Shown here: piece after piece, positions 1 to 9,102 of the stretch
Position numbering within the stretch: position 1 is the stretch's first letter
How the letters are laid out: every line of letters begins with the position of its first letter
NCBI GenBank assembly: GCA_020849495.1
Contig: JADLGD010000062.1
Span: forward strand, 1-51,775
From: Fluviicola sp.
Lineage (GTDB): Bacteria; Bacteroidota; Bacteroidia; Flavobacteriales_D; Crocinitomicaceae
Direction of reading: 5' to 3'
DNA: 51,775 nt
Made by a program: the position numbers and the translations under genes
Notes under the pieces: generated by a model
What the model saw: only the letters and a program-made list of their open reading frames with translations
What the model was told of the DNA's origin: nothing
Databases searched by the model: none

Positions 1-2375
1 TACAGGCAACAGATACGTTAAGAGATTTTTTTGCTTTTAGTTCAGCAGACTATAAATCGCCATCCGTTATTGGTCGTGTCACCAACCAAAATTTACATGG
101 ACTTGCACAAGCTGATTACGTTATTGTGACACACCCAAGTTTTATTGCTCAAGCACAACGATTAGGTGATTTGCATAGTGCAAATGGCACTTCTACTCAT
201 GTTGTTACGACAAGTGATATATACAATGAATTTTCGTCTGGAGCTCAAGATGCTACTGCGATAAAACGATTTATGAAAATGTTTTACGATCGTGCAAATG
301 GAAATCCTGTCACTCAACCTAAAAATTTATTGTTGTTTGGAGATGTTACGTATGATCCAAAAAACAGAGTAGCAAACAACAATTATTATGTGCCTACTTA
401 TGAATTTGTTTATTCTGAAGACCATATCAACGCAATGGTGACGGATGATTTTTTTGGAATTTTAAATAATACAGGAGGAATGTCACCAAATGATTTGATG
501 CAAATTGGTGTTGGAAGATTATTGATTTCAAACAATGATCAAGCAGTTGAGCAGGTCAATAAAATTGAGCATTATATGAAAAACGGCTCTCAAATGTATA
601 CTGGAGGAGCAAATGCTTGTTGTTCGAATGAAGATGGCTCTACATTTGGAGATTATCGTTTGAATTATACACTAATAACGGATGACGATGATGATAATGA
701 AGAAGGTTATTTTATAGTAAAAGATGCAGAGCCAGCTTATGATAGTATCAAATTGCATCATCCAGAAATGAATGTGACAAAAATTTATTGTGATGCGAAT
801 GTCCAATCTGCTGGAGCTGGAGGTGAAAGGTATCCTGAAGTTTTTAATCAAATTACTGATAAAGTAGAAACCGGAAGTTTAGTCGTAAATTATATCGGAC
901 ATGGTGGTGAAGTAGGTGCTGCAAAAGAACGAATCATCACGATACCTCAAATTCAAAGTTGGACCAATATCAACAAAATGGGGCTTTTCGTAACTGCTAC
1001 ATGTGAGTTTACAAAATTTGATGATCCTGCTCGAGTTTCTGCAGGGGAATGGATTTCTCTGAATGCAGTTGGTGGATCCATCGCTTTAATGACCACAACA
1101 CGTTCAGTTTATTTTAATGTCAACACGAATATTGTAAAGCGATTATATGCTTATGTTTTTGATCGAGATGCAAATGGTGAGCCACTCACTTTTGGGGAAA
1201 TCATGCGACTAACGAAAAACACATCTGGTAGCAATGATAACAGAAGAAGCTTTAATTTAATTGGAGATCCTAATTTGAAAATTGCAATTCCAAGATATAA
1301 AATTGTTACCGATTCAATCAATCATCTTGATCCCGATTTGGTTATTGATACTGTTGAAGCATTGAGTAAAATGCATTTAGTTGGACATTTGGAAGATTTC
1401 AATGGAAACATTTTAACGAATTTTGATGGAGTTTTGAAACCAACGATTTATGATAAAATCAAGATCTCTCAAACCTTACAGAACGAACCTTCAGCTCCAT
1501 TGGTGAATTTCGAAGAGCAAAAAAGCGCTTTATACAAAGGAAAAGTTTCTGTTAAAAATGGCTATTTCAAATTTGAATTCATTGTTCCAAAAGACATTAA
1601 TTACAACTACGGCAAAGGAAAAATTAGTTATTATGCCAATTCAACTTCTACTGATGCAGCAGGATTTGATACTTTGTTTGTTGTAGGGGGATTAAATACA
1701 GCTGCTGCAATAGATAATGAAGGTCCTGAAGTTGCCGTTTACTTAAACGACAAGAATTTTGTAAATGGAGGTATAACTAGTTCTTCTCCTTTACTCATTG
1801 TTGAAACGAACGACGAGTATGGTATCAATACCGTTGGGAATGGTGTTGGTCACGATTTAACCTTGATTATTGATGGGAATACAGCAAATCCAATTGTTTT
1901 AAATCAATATTATTCAGCTGATTTGGATCAATACCAATCTGGAAGTATTCAGTACACAATGAGAAATTTAGCTGCTGGTGAACACACTTTAGAAGTGAAA
2001 ATCTGGGATGTGAATAATAATTCAAGTGTTTCAAAATTGGATTTTACCGTGAAAGATCCAACTGAATTAGCAATTGATCACGTATTAAATTATCCCAATC
2101 CATTTACAACTAAAACATCTTTCTATTTTGAACACAATCAATCTTGTTCAAGTTTAAATGCTCAAATTCAAATTTATACTGTCTCAGGGAGGTTGGTAAA
2201 AACCATCAATAAAGAAGTGCCAACTGCTGGTTTTAGAGTAGAAGGAATCGATTGGGATGGTACAGATGATTTTGGGGATCAATTGGCAAAAGGTGTTTAT
2301 GTGTACCGTGTTTCAGTTGAATTACCTGAAGGTGGGAAAGCAGAAAAAATGGAAAAATTGGTTCTTTTGCGATAG
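1..2375 (+). CDS. porU: PorU, T9SS sortase (gingipain-like C25 peptidase), 5' truncated
   Basis: Cell-surface sortase of the type IX secretion system. In characterised systems it removes the C-terminal sorting domain from cargo and couples cargo to lipopolysaccharide, working with PorV. The reading frame is open from base 3, so the gene starts outside the window; the GTG at 126 is internal. The peptidase C25 dyad is visible: His in the NYIGHGG motif (codon 900-902) and Cys in TATCEF (codon 1002-1004), so this copy looks active. The last ~90 residues carry a YPNPF motif and end in KMEKLVLLR, typical of a type A sorting domain, which PorU uses to sit on PorV. porV follows after 62 bases. Identification rests on the dyad, the sorting domain and the porV neighbour. 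Confidence 0.93.
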   Translation, partial: QATDTLRDFFAFSSADYKSPSVIGRVTNQNLHGLAQADYVIVTHPSFIAQAQRLGDLHSANGTSTHVVTTSDIYNEFSSGAQDATAIKRFMKMFYDRANGNPVTQPKNLLLFGDVTYDPKNRVANNNYYVPTYEFVYSEDHINAMVTDDFFGILNNTGGMSPNDLMQIGVGRLLISNNDQAVEQVNKIEHYMKNGSQMYTGGANACCSNEDGSTFGDYRLNYTLITDDDDDNEEGYFIVKDAEPAYDSIKLHHPEMNVTKIYCDANVQSAGAGGERYPEVFNQITDKVETGSLVVNYIGHGGEVGAAKERIITIPQIQSWTNINKMGLFVTATCEFTKFDDPARVSAGEWISLNAVGGSIALMTTTRSVYFNVNTNIVKRLYAYVFDRDANGEPLTFGEIMRLTKNTSGSNDNRRSFNLIGDPNLKIAIPRYKIVTDSINHLDPDLVIDTVEALSKMHLVGHLEDFNGNILTNFDGVLKPTIYDKIKISQTLQNEPSAPLVNFEEQKSALYKGKVSVKNGYFKFEFIVPKDINYNYGKGKISYYANSTSTDAAGFDTLFVVGGLNTAAAIDNEGPEVAVYLNDKNFVNGGITSSSPLLIVETNDEYGINTVGNGVGHDLTLIIDGNTANPIVLNQYYSADLDQYQSGSIQYTMRNLAAGEHTLEVKIWDVNNNSSVSKLDFTVKDPTELAIDHVLNYPNPFTTKTSFYFEHNQSCSSLNAQIQIYTVSGRLVKTINKEVPTAGFRVEGIDWDGTDDFGDQLAKGVYVYRVSVELPEGGKAEKMEKLVLLR

Positions 2376-2402
2376 TAACACAATAAAAGTTAGATAAAAG
2401 CG

Positions 2403-2410
2403 TATTTTTG
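2403..2410 (+). promoter_or_regulatory. Predicted -7 promoter element for porV-ispF
   Basis: TATTTTTG matches the Bacteroidota -7 consensus TAnnTTTG exactly and lies 27 bases before the porV ATG. I see no clear -33 TTG at a usual distance. It suggests porV can be transcribed independently of porU. Confidence 0.5.
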
Positions 2411-2437
2411 TTTTCGTTTTAATAAGTACATCATTAC

Positions 2438-3691
2438 ATGATCAGTCGAATATTATTAGTCCTATTAGTTGCATCTCCTTTATTATTGAAGGCACAAGCT
2501 ACAGATGATCAATTGCAATTAAATACCATTACTACTTCTATGCCCTTTCTTGCTATCACACCTGAATCTAGAGGTGGAGCAATGGGGGAAGCAGGAACCG
2601 CATTAAGTCCAAATTCGTCTTCGATTTTCTGGAATACCGCGATGTTGAACTTTTCTGAAGATAAGGCAGAAATTAGTGTTAGTTACACACCTTGGTTGAG
2701 AAAATTGACCAATGACATGAGTTTGTCTTATATATCTGGTTACTCAAAAATTGGAAAACGTGCGGCTGTAGCAGGATCTCTTAGATACTTTTCATTGGGT
2801 GAAATTACTTTTACAGATGCTAATGGAGAATTCATTCGAGATGATAAACCAAGTGAATTTGAAATAGCGGCAGGTTACGCATTTAGACTTTCTGAAAAAT
2901 CGAGTATCGGTATCAATGGTAAATTTGCTTATTCCAACTTAACAGGAGGGTTGGTAGTAGCTGGTGCACAAACGAAAGCTGGGGTAGCTGGAATTGCAGA
3001 TATTTCTTATGCATTCAGAAATCCTGATATCCGTTGGTTTGGTGTAAGAGGAACTTATTCTTTGGGTGTTACAATCAACAACATTGGTAACAAAATTTCC
3101 TATTCTGAATTGTCTAGAAGAGATTTCCTGCCTCAAAATTTGAAAATTGGAAATGCTTACACGGCTGAATTGGATAAATTCAACAAAATTACTTTGAGTA
3201 TTGACATTCAAAAATTATTGGTACCAACACCTCCGATTTACGCACTAGTAGATGGTGAACAACAAATTGTTGCTGGAAGAAATAATGATGTTGGTGTTAT
3301 TGGTGGTATGGTGCAATCATTTTTTGATGCTCCAGGAACGATCCAAAAGGATGACAATGGCGATTATGTTCAAGATGCTAATGGAAACTATGTAATTGTA
3401 AAAGGGTCTAAATTCAAAGAAGAACTTTCAGAAATCGGGTTGTCTACAGGTTTAGAATATTGGTATGCAAATGTGTTTGCTTTAAGAGGTGGTTTCTTTT
3501 ATGAAGCACCAAATAAAGGAGCTCGTCAGTATTTTACAGTAGGAGCAGCGTTCCAATACAACATTTTTGGTATCGACTTATCGTACATTGCTTCTTTAAA
3601 AAGAGATAGCCCACTTTCAAACACCATTCGCTTTACATTAAGATTCAAATTGGGTCAAAAAATCAAAGGTGAATCTGAAAAACCTGAATAA
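2438..3691 (+). CDS. porV: PorV (LptO), T9SS outer-membrane shuttle protein
   Basis: FadL-like 14-strand outer-membrane barrel that collects cargo from the SprA translocon and hands it to PorU. A clear signal peptide (residues 1-21, ending LLLKAQA) is followed by the PorV-family N-terminal segment around FLAITPESRGGAMGEAG, then ASPNSSS-like and WNTA motifs, and alternating amphipathic strands to the C-terminus. At 417 residues it is of normal family length. It lies directly downstream of porU, the expected order, and its TAA overlaps the ispF ATG by one base, so the two are probably translationally coupled. Confidence is high from the N-terminal signature and context. Confidence 0.93.
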   Translation: MISRILLVLLVASPLLLKAQATDDQLQLNTITTSMPFLAITPESRGGAMGEAGTALSPNSSSIFWNTAMLNFSEDKAEISVSYTPWLRKLTNDMSLSYISGYSKIGKRAAVAGSLRYFSLGEITFTDANGEFIRDDKPSEFEIAAGYAFRLSEKSSIGINGKFAYSNLTGGLVVAGAQTKAGVAGIADISYAFRNPDIRWFGVRGTYSLGVTINNIGNKISYSELSRRDFLPQNLKIGNAYTAELDKFNKITLSIDIQKLLVPTPPIYALVDGEQQIVAGRNNDVGVIGGMVQSFFDAPGTIQKDDNGDYVQDANGNYVIVKGSKFKEELSEIGLSTGLEYWYANVFALRGGFFYEAPNKGARQYFTVGAAFQYNIFGIDLSYIASLKRDSPLSNTIRFTLRFKLGQKIKGESEKPE

Positions 3692-4167
3692 TGGATATTC
3701 GTATTGGTTTTGGTGTAGATGTACATCGTTTAGAAGAAGGAAGAGCATTTTGGTTGGGAGGATTAAAACTCCCTTCTTCATTTGGAGCAGTTGGGCATTC
3801 GGATGCAGATGTGCTCATACATGCCATTTGTGATGCTTTACTTGGAGCACTCAATTTGAGAGATATCGGTTTTCACTTTTCTGATACGGATCCTCAATAC
3901 AAAGGAATTGATTCTAAAATCTTGTTGCGTAATGTGATGAAACTCATCAAAGAACGTGAGTTCAGCGTGGTCAATATCGATGCAACAGTGATTCTAGAAC
4001 AACCAAAGGTCAATCCACATATTCCCGCAATTCAAGAGATATTAGCTGAAATTTTAGAGGTCACCATTGATCGTGTTTCTATCAAAGCAACAACGCATGA
4101 GAAAGTAGATTCCTTTGGCGCTGGAGAAGCAGTGAAAGCTTATGCTGTTTGCTTGTTAAGCAAATAG
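3691..4167 (+). CDS. ispF: 2-C-methyl-D-erythritol 2,4-cyclodiphosphate synthase
   Basis: Fifth step of the non-mevalonate isoprenoid pathway: cyclises CDP-ME 2-phosphate to MEcPP and releases CMP; cytosolic homotrimer. The metal ligands are present as Asp10 and His12 (GFGVDVH) and His44 (HSDADVLIH), and the DIGFHFSDTDP motif and Ala/Thr-rich ATTHEK segment are intact. Length is 158 residues, normal for the family. The start codon overlaps the porV stop by one base. The pairing with T9SS genes has no obvious functional meaning. Confidence 0.97.
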   Translation: MDIRIGFGVDVHRLEEGRAFWLGGLKLPSSFGAVGHSDADVLIHAICDALLGALNLRDIGFHFSDTDPQYKGIDSKILLRNVMKLIKEREFSVVNIDATVILEQPKVNPHIPAIQEILAEILEVTIDRVSIKATTHEKVDSFGAGEAVKAYAVCLLSK

Positions 4168-4250
4168 GAAGAAATCGAATTCCATTTTACAGTCAAGAAG
4201 TTTTGTCTTGAAATCCTGCTGAAAAAGGCAGCGTTTTGAGCAAGGACTTG

Positions 4251-4258
4251 TATATTTG
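4251..4258 (+). promoter_or_regulatory. Predicted -7 promoter element for bioB-bioF
   Basis: TATATTTG is an exact TAnnTTTG match, 18 bases before the bioB ATG. It covers the in-frame TTG at 4256, so that codon would lie upstream of transcription and the ATG at 4277 is the better start. Confidence 0.6.
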
Positions 4259-4276
4259 CACCATCAAAAAAAGAAG

Positions 4277-5371
4277 ATGAAAGTAAATCCTCAATATCAA
4301 ACGAAAGAACAATTATTGGAATTGTACAACAAACCTTTGTTGGAACTCGTTTTTGAAGCAGCTAGCATTCACCGCCAATACCACAATCCAAGAGAAGTTC
4401 AAATGTCTTCTTTGTTGAGTATCAAAACCGGTGGTTGCCCAGAAGATTGCGGATATTGCCCTCAAGCAGCTCGTTACCATACAGATGTGGAAGCACACAA
4501 ATTAATGTCTGTTGAGTCGGTAATAGAACAAGCTAAAAATGCCAAAGCAAACGGTTCATCTCGTTTGTGTATGGGGGCGGCTTGGAGAGAGGTGCGCGAC
4601 AATAAAGATTTTGACAATGTAGTAGAAATGGTTCAAGCGGTCAACGATTTGGACATGGAAGTATGTTGTACGCTTGGAATGTTGAACGAAGAACAAGCGG
4701 TGCGTTTGAAAAATGCTGGTTTGTTTGCTTACAACCACAACTTGGATTCATCACCAGAATTTTACGGAGATGTCATTTCAACGCGTGAATACGAAGACCG
4801 TTTGAATACGATTGACAATGCGCGAAAAGCAGGAATTACTGTTTGCTCAGGTGGAATCATCGGAATGGGAGAAGCTGTTGAAGATCGCGTTGGTTTATTG
4901 ATGAGCTACATGACGATGGAAACACCACCAGAATCAATTCCAATCAATGCTTTGGTGGCTGTAGAAGGAACACCTTTGGAGAATCAAAAACCAATCGAAC
5001 AATGGGAAATGATTCGCATGGTTGCTACAACTCGCATTGTTTTCCCAGAATCAGTGGTGCGCTTGTCTGCTGGAAGAACGAAGATGAACATGGAAGGTCA
5101 AGCTTTGTGTTTTATGGCTGGAGCAAGTTCAATCTTTGCAGGTGATAAATTATTGACGACTCCCAATCCAGAGTTCAACGAGGACAAAGAAATGTTTGAT
5201 ATCCTTGGTTTGATCCCTAAAGCGGCTTTCGCAGATGGTGAAAAACCAGTTTCACAACCAGATCCAATCATCGAAGCGCGCAAGGAAAAAGAAGCATTAC
5301 GTGCAAAAGAATTGGAAGAAGCTAAATGTGCTAGCCATGGATTTGAACCGCGTAAAATCGTGGTTGAATAA
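4277..5371 (+). CDS. bioB: Biotin synthase
   Basis: Radical SAM enzyme that inserts sulfur into dethiobiotin to make biotin. The CxxxCxxC cluster motif is Cys54, Cys58 and Cys61 in GGCPEDCGYCPQ (numbered from this start), followed by the family motifs CMGAAWR, YNHNLD, SGGIIGMGE and RLSAGR. The protein has 364 residues, somewhat longer than the E. coli enzyme because of a charged C-terminal tail. The ATG at 4277 was preferred to the in-frame TTG at 4256, which overlaps the promoter element. bioF starts 8 bases after the stop, so they form an operon. bioA, bioC and bioD are not in the window. Confidence 0.97.
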   Translation: MKVNPQYQTKEQLLELYNKPLLELVFEAASIHRQYHNPREVQMSSLLSIKTGGCPEDCGYCPQAARYHTDVEAHKLMSVESVIEQAKNAKANGSSRLCMGAAWREVRDNKDFDNVVEMVQAVNDLDMEVCCTLGMLNEEQAVRLKNAGLFAYNHNLDSSPEFYGDVISTREYEDRLNTIDNARKAGITVCSGGIIGMGEAVEDRVGLLMSYMTMETPPESIPINALVAVEGTPLENQKPIEQWEMIRMVATTRIVFPESVVRLSAGRTKMNMEGQALCFMAGASSIFAGDKLLTTPNPEFNEDKEMFDILGLIPKAAFADGEKPVSQPDPIIEARKEKEALRAKELEEAKCASHGFEPRKIVVE

Positions 5372-5379
5372 GCATTCTC

Positions 5380-6438
5380 ATGGAACCAAAATACATTCGA
5401 TTATTACAAGAACGAATAGCAAAGGGGAGTGAACGCTCCCTTTTGTCGTTTGATACTGCCATCGATTTTTGGTCGAATGATTATTTGGGACTTGGAAAGC
5501 AACTTCAACAGGTTGAACTGTCTTCTGGCTCTGGTTCGCGCTTGATTTCAGGTAATTCTAAAACAATAGAAAACGTTGAGTCTTTTCTTGCTACCCATTT
5601 TAAAGCGGAAGCTGCTCTGGTCTTTAATTCGGGTTACGATGCCAATTTAGGCTTATTTTCAGCTGTTCCACAAAAAGGAGATACCATCATTTACGATGAA
5701 TTGGTTCATGCTTCTGTAAGAGACGGTATTCGTTTAAGTTTTGCAAAAGCGTTTTCATTTAATCACAATGATTTATCTGATTTGGAAGCTCGCTTGAATC
5801 GTGCTGAAGGAACCGTTTTTGTTGCCATTGAATCCATTTATTCAATGGATGGAGATATAGCACCTTTAAATGCGATTGCTGATTTGTGTGAACGTTACGA
5901 TGCACTTTTGATAGTCGATGAAGCGCATGCAGGAGGCGTTTTTGGTGAAAATGGAATCGGTTTGTGTGATGAAATGGAAATGATCCCGAAGGTGTTTGCG
6001 CGTTTGGTGACTTTCGGAAAAGGATTTGGCGCTCACGGTGCAGTTGTGTTAGTTTCGAAAACGGTACGTAGTTTTCTGATCAATTTTGCACGATCGTTTA
6101 TTTACACCACGGCAATGCCGGAAGCAATGTACACTCACATTCAAGGACAAGTTCTAAAGGCTCAAGAGAATAAGCTTCGAGAACAACTGCAAGCACATAT
6201 TCGCTATTTCCGCTCGTTCAAACCCAGCCCGATCAGCGCTGAAAATTCGCCGATTCAAATGTTGGACTACGAAGAATTAGAAACATGTAAAGCGGTTGCT
6301 GAACGTTTACAAGCAGCTGGTTTTGCAGTGAAAGCCATTTTGCCTCCTACAGTTCCAGCAGGACAGCAACGCTTGCGAATTTGTTTGCACGCTTTCAATT
6401 CTAAAGCAGAAATTGAAGAGTTGTGTCGATTATTGTAA
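5380..6438 (+). CDS. bioF: 8-amino-7-oxononanoate synthase (PLP-dependent)
   Basis: Alpha-oxoamine synthase that condenses pimeloyl-ACP or -CoA with L-alanine in biotin synthesis. Fold-type I PLP features are present: the NDYLGLG segment near residue 33, GSGSRLISGN near 51, the cofactor-binding VDEAHAGG near 179, and the Schiff-base Lys214 in TFGKGFGAHGA. At 352 residues it is slightly shorter than E. coli BioF (~384). Sequence alone cannot fully exclude a related enzyme such as 2-amino-3-ketobutyrate CoA ligase, but the 8-base spacing from bioB makes BioF by far the likeliest. It is followed at once by the convergent DUF3050 gene. Confidence 0.92.
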   Translation: MEPKYIRLLQERIAKGSERSLLSFDTAIDFWSNDYLGLGKQLQQVELSSGSGSRLISGNSKTIENVESFLATHFKAEAALVFNSGYDANLGLFSAVPQKGDTIIYDELVHASVRDGIRLSFAKAFSFNHNDLSDLEARLNRAEGTVFVAIESIYSMDGDIAPLNAIADLCERYDALLIVDEAHAGGVFGENGIGLCDEMEMIPKVFARLVTFGKGFGAHGAVVLVSKTVRSFLINFARSFIYTTAMPEAMYTHIQGQVLKAQENKLREQLQAHIRYFRSFKPSPISAENSPIQMLDYEELETCKAVAERLQAAGFAVKAILPPTVPAGQQRLRICLHAFNSKAEIEELCRLL

Positions 6439-6445
6439 AAGAATA

Positions 6446-7225
6446 TTAAGCTTCAACTGACAATCGTTCCATTACACCATTCCACAATTCATTTCTCATC
6501 TCCATTGCACGAATAGAATACGATTGCGCTTCCATCCATTTTTTCTCGTCTTCACCGCATAAGATCGACACCATTTCCAAAGCTAAATGACTGTGATGAT
6601 CGCCATCTACTTCAATGTGACGGTCCAGGTAGTAGGCGAAAATATCCAGTTGACCTTTGAATTGTGTGTTCAATTCATCCACAATGTTGCGGAACATGGA
6701 AGGAATCAAATCTTCTCTGCCAAACGTAAACACAGCTGCAATGATGTAGGGTTTGTTGGTCGCTATGACTTCAAAAGTGAAGCGAACGAAATCTTTTGTT
6801 TTCTCAGGAATCGATAAAGGAGAAATGGCTGCTTCTACTGATTTTCCTGCTTTCAAAGCAGAAATAAATTGATCGATAGCAGCGGTTGATGCATTTGCTT
6901 GTTGCATCGCTTCTAAATACAACTCAAAATGGCTGGTATTGCCTTCCGTTTTATAAGCTATATCTGATTCTTCACCACAAACAATTTCATTGATTAAAAA
7001 GCGTGTTTTTGCATTGCCAACTGGAAACCATGGAACAGCAGTACAAGTAAGGTGATTTTGCAATGACTTCAAAAGTGACATAAAATCCCAAACAGCAAAA
7101 ATGTGTTGTTCCATGAATGCTCTTACACCTTCAATAGTTGTAATGTGTTCGTATGTTGGATGTGAAACGATGGTTTGCATGATGGGTTCAAGCTCTTTGT
7201 TGATTGCGTCTATTGCTGTTTGCAT
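6446..7225 (-). CDS. DUF3050 family protein (heme-oxygenase-like fold)
   Basis: 259-residue all-helical protein that I recognise as DUF3050. The family is predicted to have a heme-oxygenase-like helical-bundle fold, and some proteins with this fold are di-iron oxidases. Candidate metal-binding residues are Glu/His in RAFMEQHIFAVWDF near residue 34 and the His/Asp-rich DRHIEVDGDHH near 202. I do not know the substrate. It ends 7 bases from bioF on the opposite strand, so it is not in the biotin operon. An exact TAnnTTTG element lies 16 bases before its ATG. The function is unassigned; cofactor and chemistry are inference. Confidence 0.8.
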   Translation of the reverse strand: MQTAIDAINKELEPIMQTIVSHPTYEHITTIEGVRAFMEQHIFAVWDFMSLLKSLQNHLTCTAVPWFPVGNAKTRFLINEIVCGEESDIAYKTEGNTSHFELYLEAMQQANASTAAIDQFISALKAGKSVEAAISPLSIPEKTKDFVRFTFEVIATNKPYIIAAVFTFGREDLIPSMFRNIVDELNTQFKGQLDIFAYYLDRHIEVDGDHHSHLALEMVSILCGEDEKKWMEAQSYSIRAMEMRNELWNGVMERLSVEA

Positions 7226-7241
7226 GCCTTTTAATTTTTTG

Positions 7242-7249
7242 CAAAAATA
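7242..7249 (-). promoter_or_regulatory. Predicted -7 promoter element for the DUF3050 gene
   Basis: The minus strand reads TATTTTTG, an exact TAnnTTTG match, 16 bases upstream of the ATG at 7225. Confidence 0.5.
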
Positions 7250-7374
7250 CGGCTTAAATTGCGCTTTGGATTTCTAAAAACGGATTATTTTAAAGGTGAA
7301 ATAGTAAATCCTTTTAGTATAAAAAAAGCTGCTTTTTTCTGGGATATAGCTACAAAACAGCGTAGTTTTACCAA

Positions 7375-9090
7375 ATGAAAAGTTGGTTTACTATCGCTTG
7401 TTTGTTGTTTTTGCATGTCGTTTCAATTGCTCAAACTGTTCCGCTTCGAGTTGTTTCTTATAATTTATTGAATTTCCCAAACGGAAGAACGGATTGTGGT
7501 AGTTCCAATGTCAATCCCTTGAATCGAACGGATACCTTGAGAAGAACCATGCGCTATTTGAATCCTGATATTTTGGGAGCATGTGAAATTCAAACCGAAG
7601 CCGGTTGCGATAGTATTTTGACACGTTCATTGAATGTTTTCGGGACAACGCATTACCAACGTGCCAATTGGGCACCCAACAATTCTGGAGATATCCATAA
7701 CATGTTGTTTTACAATGCAGATAAATTGGTGCTCAAAGAACAACGTACAATCACTACTTCTGTTAGAAATATTGATCACTACATTTTGTATGTCATCGAT
7801 CCTACCTTGCCCAATCATCACGATACCATTTTTGTGGAGGTGTTTATGTGTCACTTAAAAGCTGGTAGCGGCACTGCTGAGCAAGCCGAAAGAGCAACGC
7901 AAACCCAAATTCTAAGACAGGTTTTAGCTACTCGCCCTACTGACCGTCATTTATTCGTTTGTGGTGATTTGAATACGTATCGTAGTTCTGAAACGTGTTA
8001 TCAAAATCTGGTGACTGCAGGTAATGGACAAATGAAAGATCCAATCAATTCAGCAGGGAATTGGACTGCCAATGCCGCTTTCGCATCTGTGCACACACAA
8101 TCACCACGTACTTCTGGTTCTATTGCATGTGGCTCAACAGGAGGAATGGATGATCGTTTTGATCACATTTTGGTTTCACCCAATGTCTTGAACGGATCGA
8201 ATTTAACTTACACCAACAATTCGTACAAAGCAATTGGAAATGATGGAGCTCATTACAATCAAAGTTTATTGAATGGTGGAAATGCTCAGTACCCGGATTC
8301 GGTGGTGAAAGCCATTTATTATTTGTCGGATCATCTTCCTGTAAAAATGGATGCGGTGGCTGTTTTGCCAACTCAAGCAGGTTTAAATTTGACCTATTCG
8401 GTTTCCACTTCCAACTGTAGTAGTAATGGTTCAACGGTTACAATCAATCCCTTAAACGGACAAGCACCTTTCACTTATGCGTGGGATTTGTCGGCTGGAG
8501 GACAAACGACACAGACTGTTACTGGATTGCAAGGTGGAAGTTATTGTGTGCAAGTTACGGATGCTTTAGGTGCAATCGACAATATTTGCTTTGAAATCAC
8601 TCAATTCAATTCCCTTTCAGTTTCTAGCTTGTATAACAATGCATTTAATGGTTGTGACGGTTCTGCTTTTGTGGTCATTACAGGAGGAACTGCTCCTTAC
8701 ACTGTTCAATGGAACGATCCTGCAAATTCAACTACTGAAAGTATCACCAATTTATGTCCAGGTACTTATACTTGTTCGATAACAGATGCAAATGGTTGTA
8801 CCGGATCAGAGACAATTTCCATTACAGATGGAACCTCAAGTTTGGAGGAAGAAAACGCTATTCAATTCACTATTTATCCCAATCCTGGAAATGGAATGAT
8901 AGAATTGGCGATGTCCAATTTGGATGCACAATCACTTTCATTGGAGCTTTATGCTATCAATGGATTACTTGTGAAAAAGACAAACGTTGCATTTCAAGAT
9001 GGCAAAGCCAACCTTGATTTAAGCGATCTTAAGAATGGTACTTATTTCATAAAGTTGGGTTCCCAAACGCTTCGCTACATCAAACAATAA
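7375..9090 (+). CDS. Secreted endonuclease/exonuclease/phosphatase-family T9SS cargo protein
   Basis: 571 residues in three parts. A signal peptide (about 1-19, ending VVSIAQ) leads into an EEP-fold domain (about 23-325). EEP motifs visible are RVVSYNLLNF, the acidic ILGACEIQ, GDLNTY and the C-terminal SDHLP, so catalytic Asp/Asn/His positions look intact. Next come two SprB/PKD-like repeats (about 335-480), each with APFTYAW or APYTVQW and an LxxGxYxxxVTDxxG core. The last ~75 residues are a type A T9SS sorting domain with YPNPGNG and a KNGTYFIKL-like end. It is probably an exported or surface-bound nuclease or phosphodiesterase; substrate unknown. TAGTTTTA, a near-match to the -7 element, sits only 4 bases before the ATG. 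Confidence 0.85.
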   Translation: MKSWFTIACLLFLHVVSIAQTVPLRVVSYNLLNFPNGRTDCGSSNVNPLNRTDTLRRTMRYLNPDILGACEIQTEAGCDSILTRSLNVFGTTHYQRANWAPNNSGDIHNMLFYNADKLVLKEQRTITTSVRNIDHYILYVIDPTLPNHHDTIFVEVFMCHLKAGSGTAEQAERATQTQILRQVLATRPTDRHLFVCGDLNTYRSSETCYQNLVTAGNGQMKDPINSAGNWTANAAFASVHTQSPRTSGSIACGSTGGMDDRFDHILVSPNVLNGSNLTYTNNSYKAIGNDGAHYNQSLLNGGNAQYPDSVVKAIYYLSDHLPVKMDAVAVLPTQAGLNLTYSVSTSNCSSNGSTVTINPLNGQAPFTYAWDLSAGGQTTQTVTGLQGGSYCVQVTDALGAIDNICFEITQFNSLSVSSLYNNAFNGCDGSAFVVITGGTAPYTVQWNDPANSTTESITNLCPGTYTCSITDANGCTGSETISITDGTSSLEEENAIQFTIYPNPGNGMIELAMSNLDAQSLSLELYAINGLLVKKTNVAFQDGKANLDLSDLKNGTYFIKLGSQTLRYIKQ

Positions 9091-9102
9091 AGTCAGATCC
9101 GA

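Noticed and set aside
4193..4211. TCAAGA/TCTTGA hairpin after ispF as a terminator.
   Set aside because: Six-base stem without a following T tract; may be chance in AT-rich DNA.
4256..4276. TTG at 4256 as the bioB start, giving seven extra residues.
   Set aside because: The codon overlaps an exact -7 promoter element, and the family starts near the ATG at 4277.
8120..8434. 104-codon minus-strand frame inside the nuclease cargo gene.
   Set aside because: Antisense shadow of a well-supported coding region; low-complexity product without a start context.
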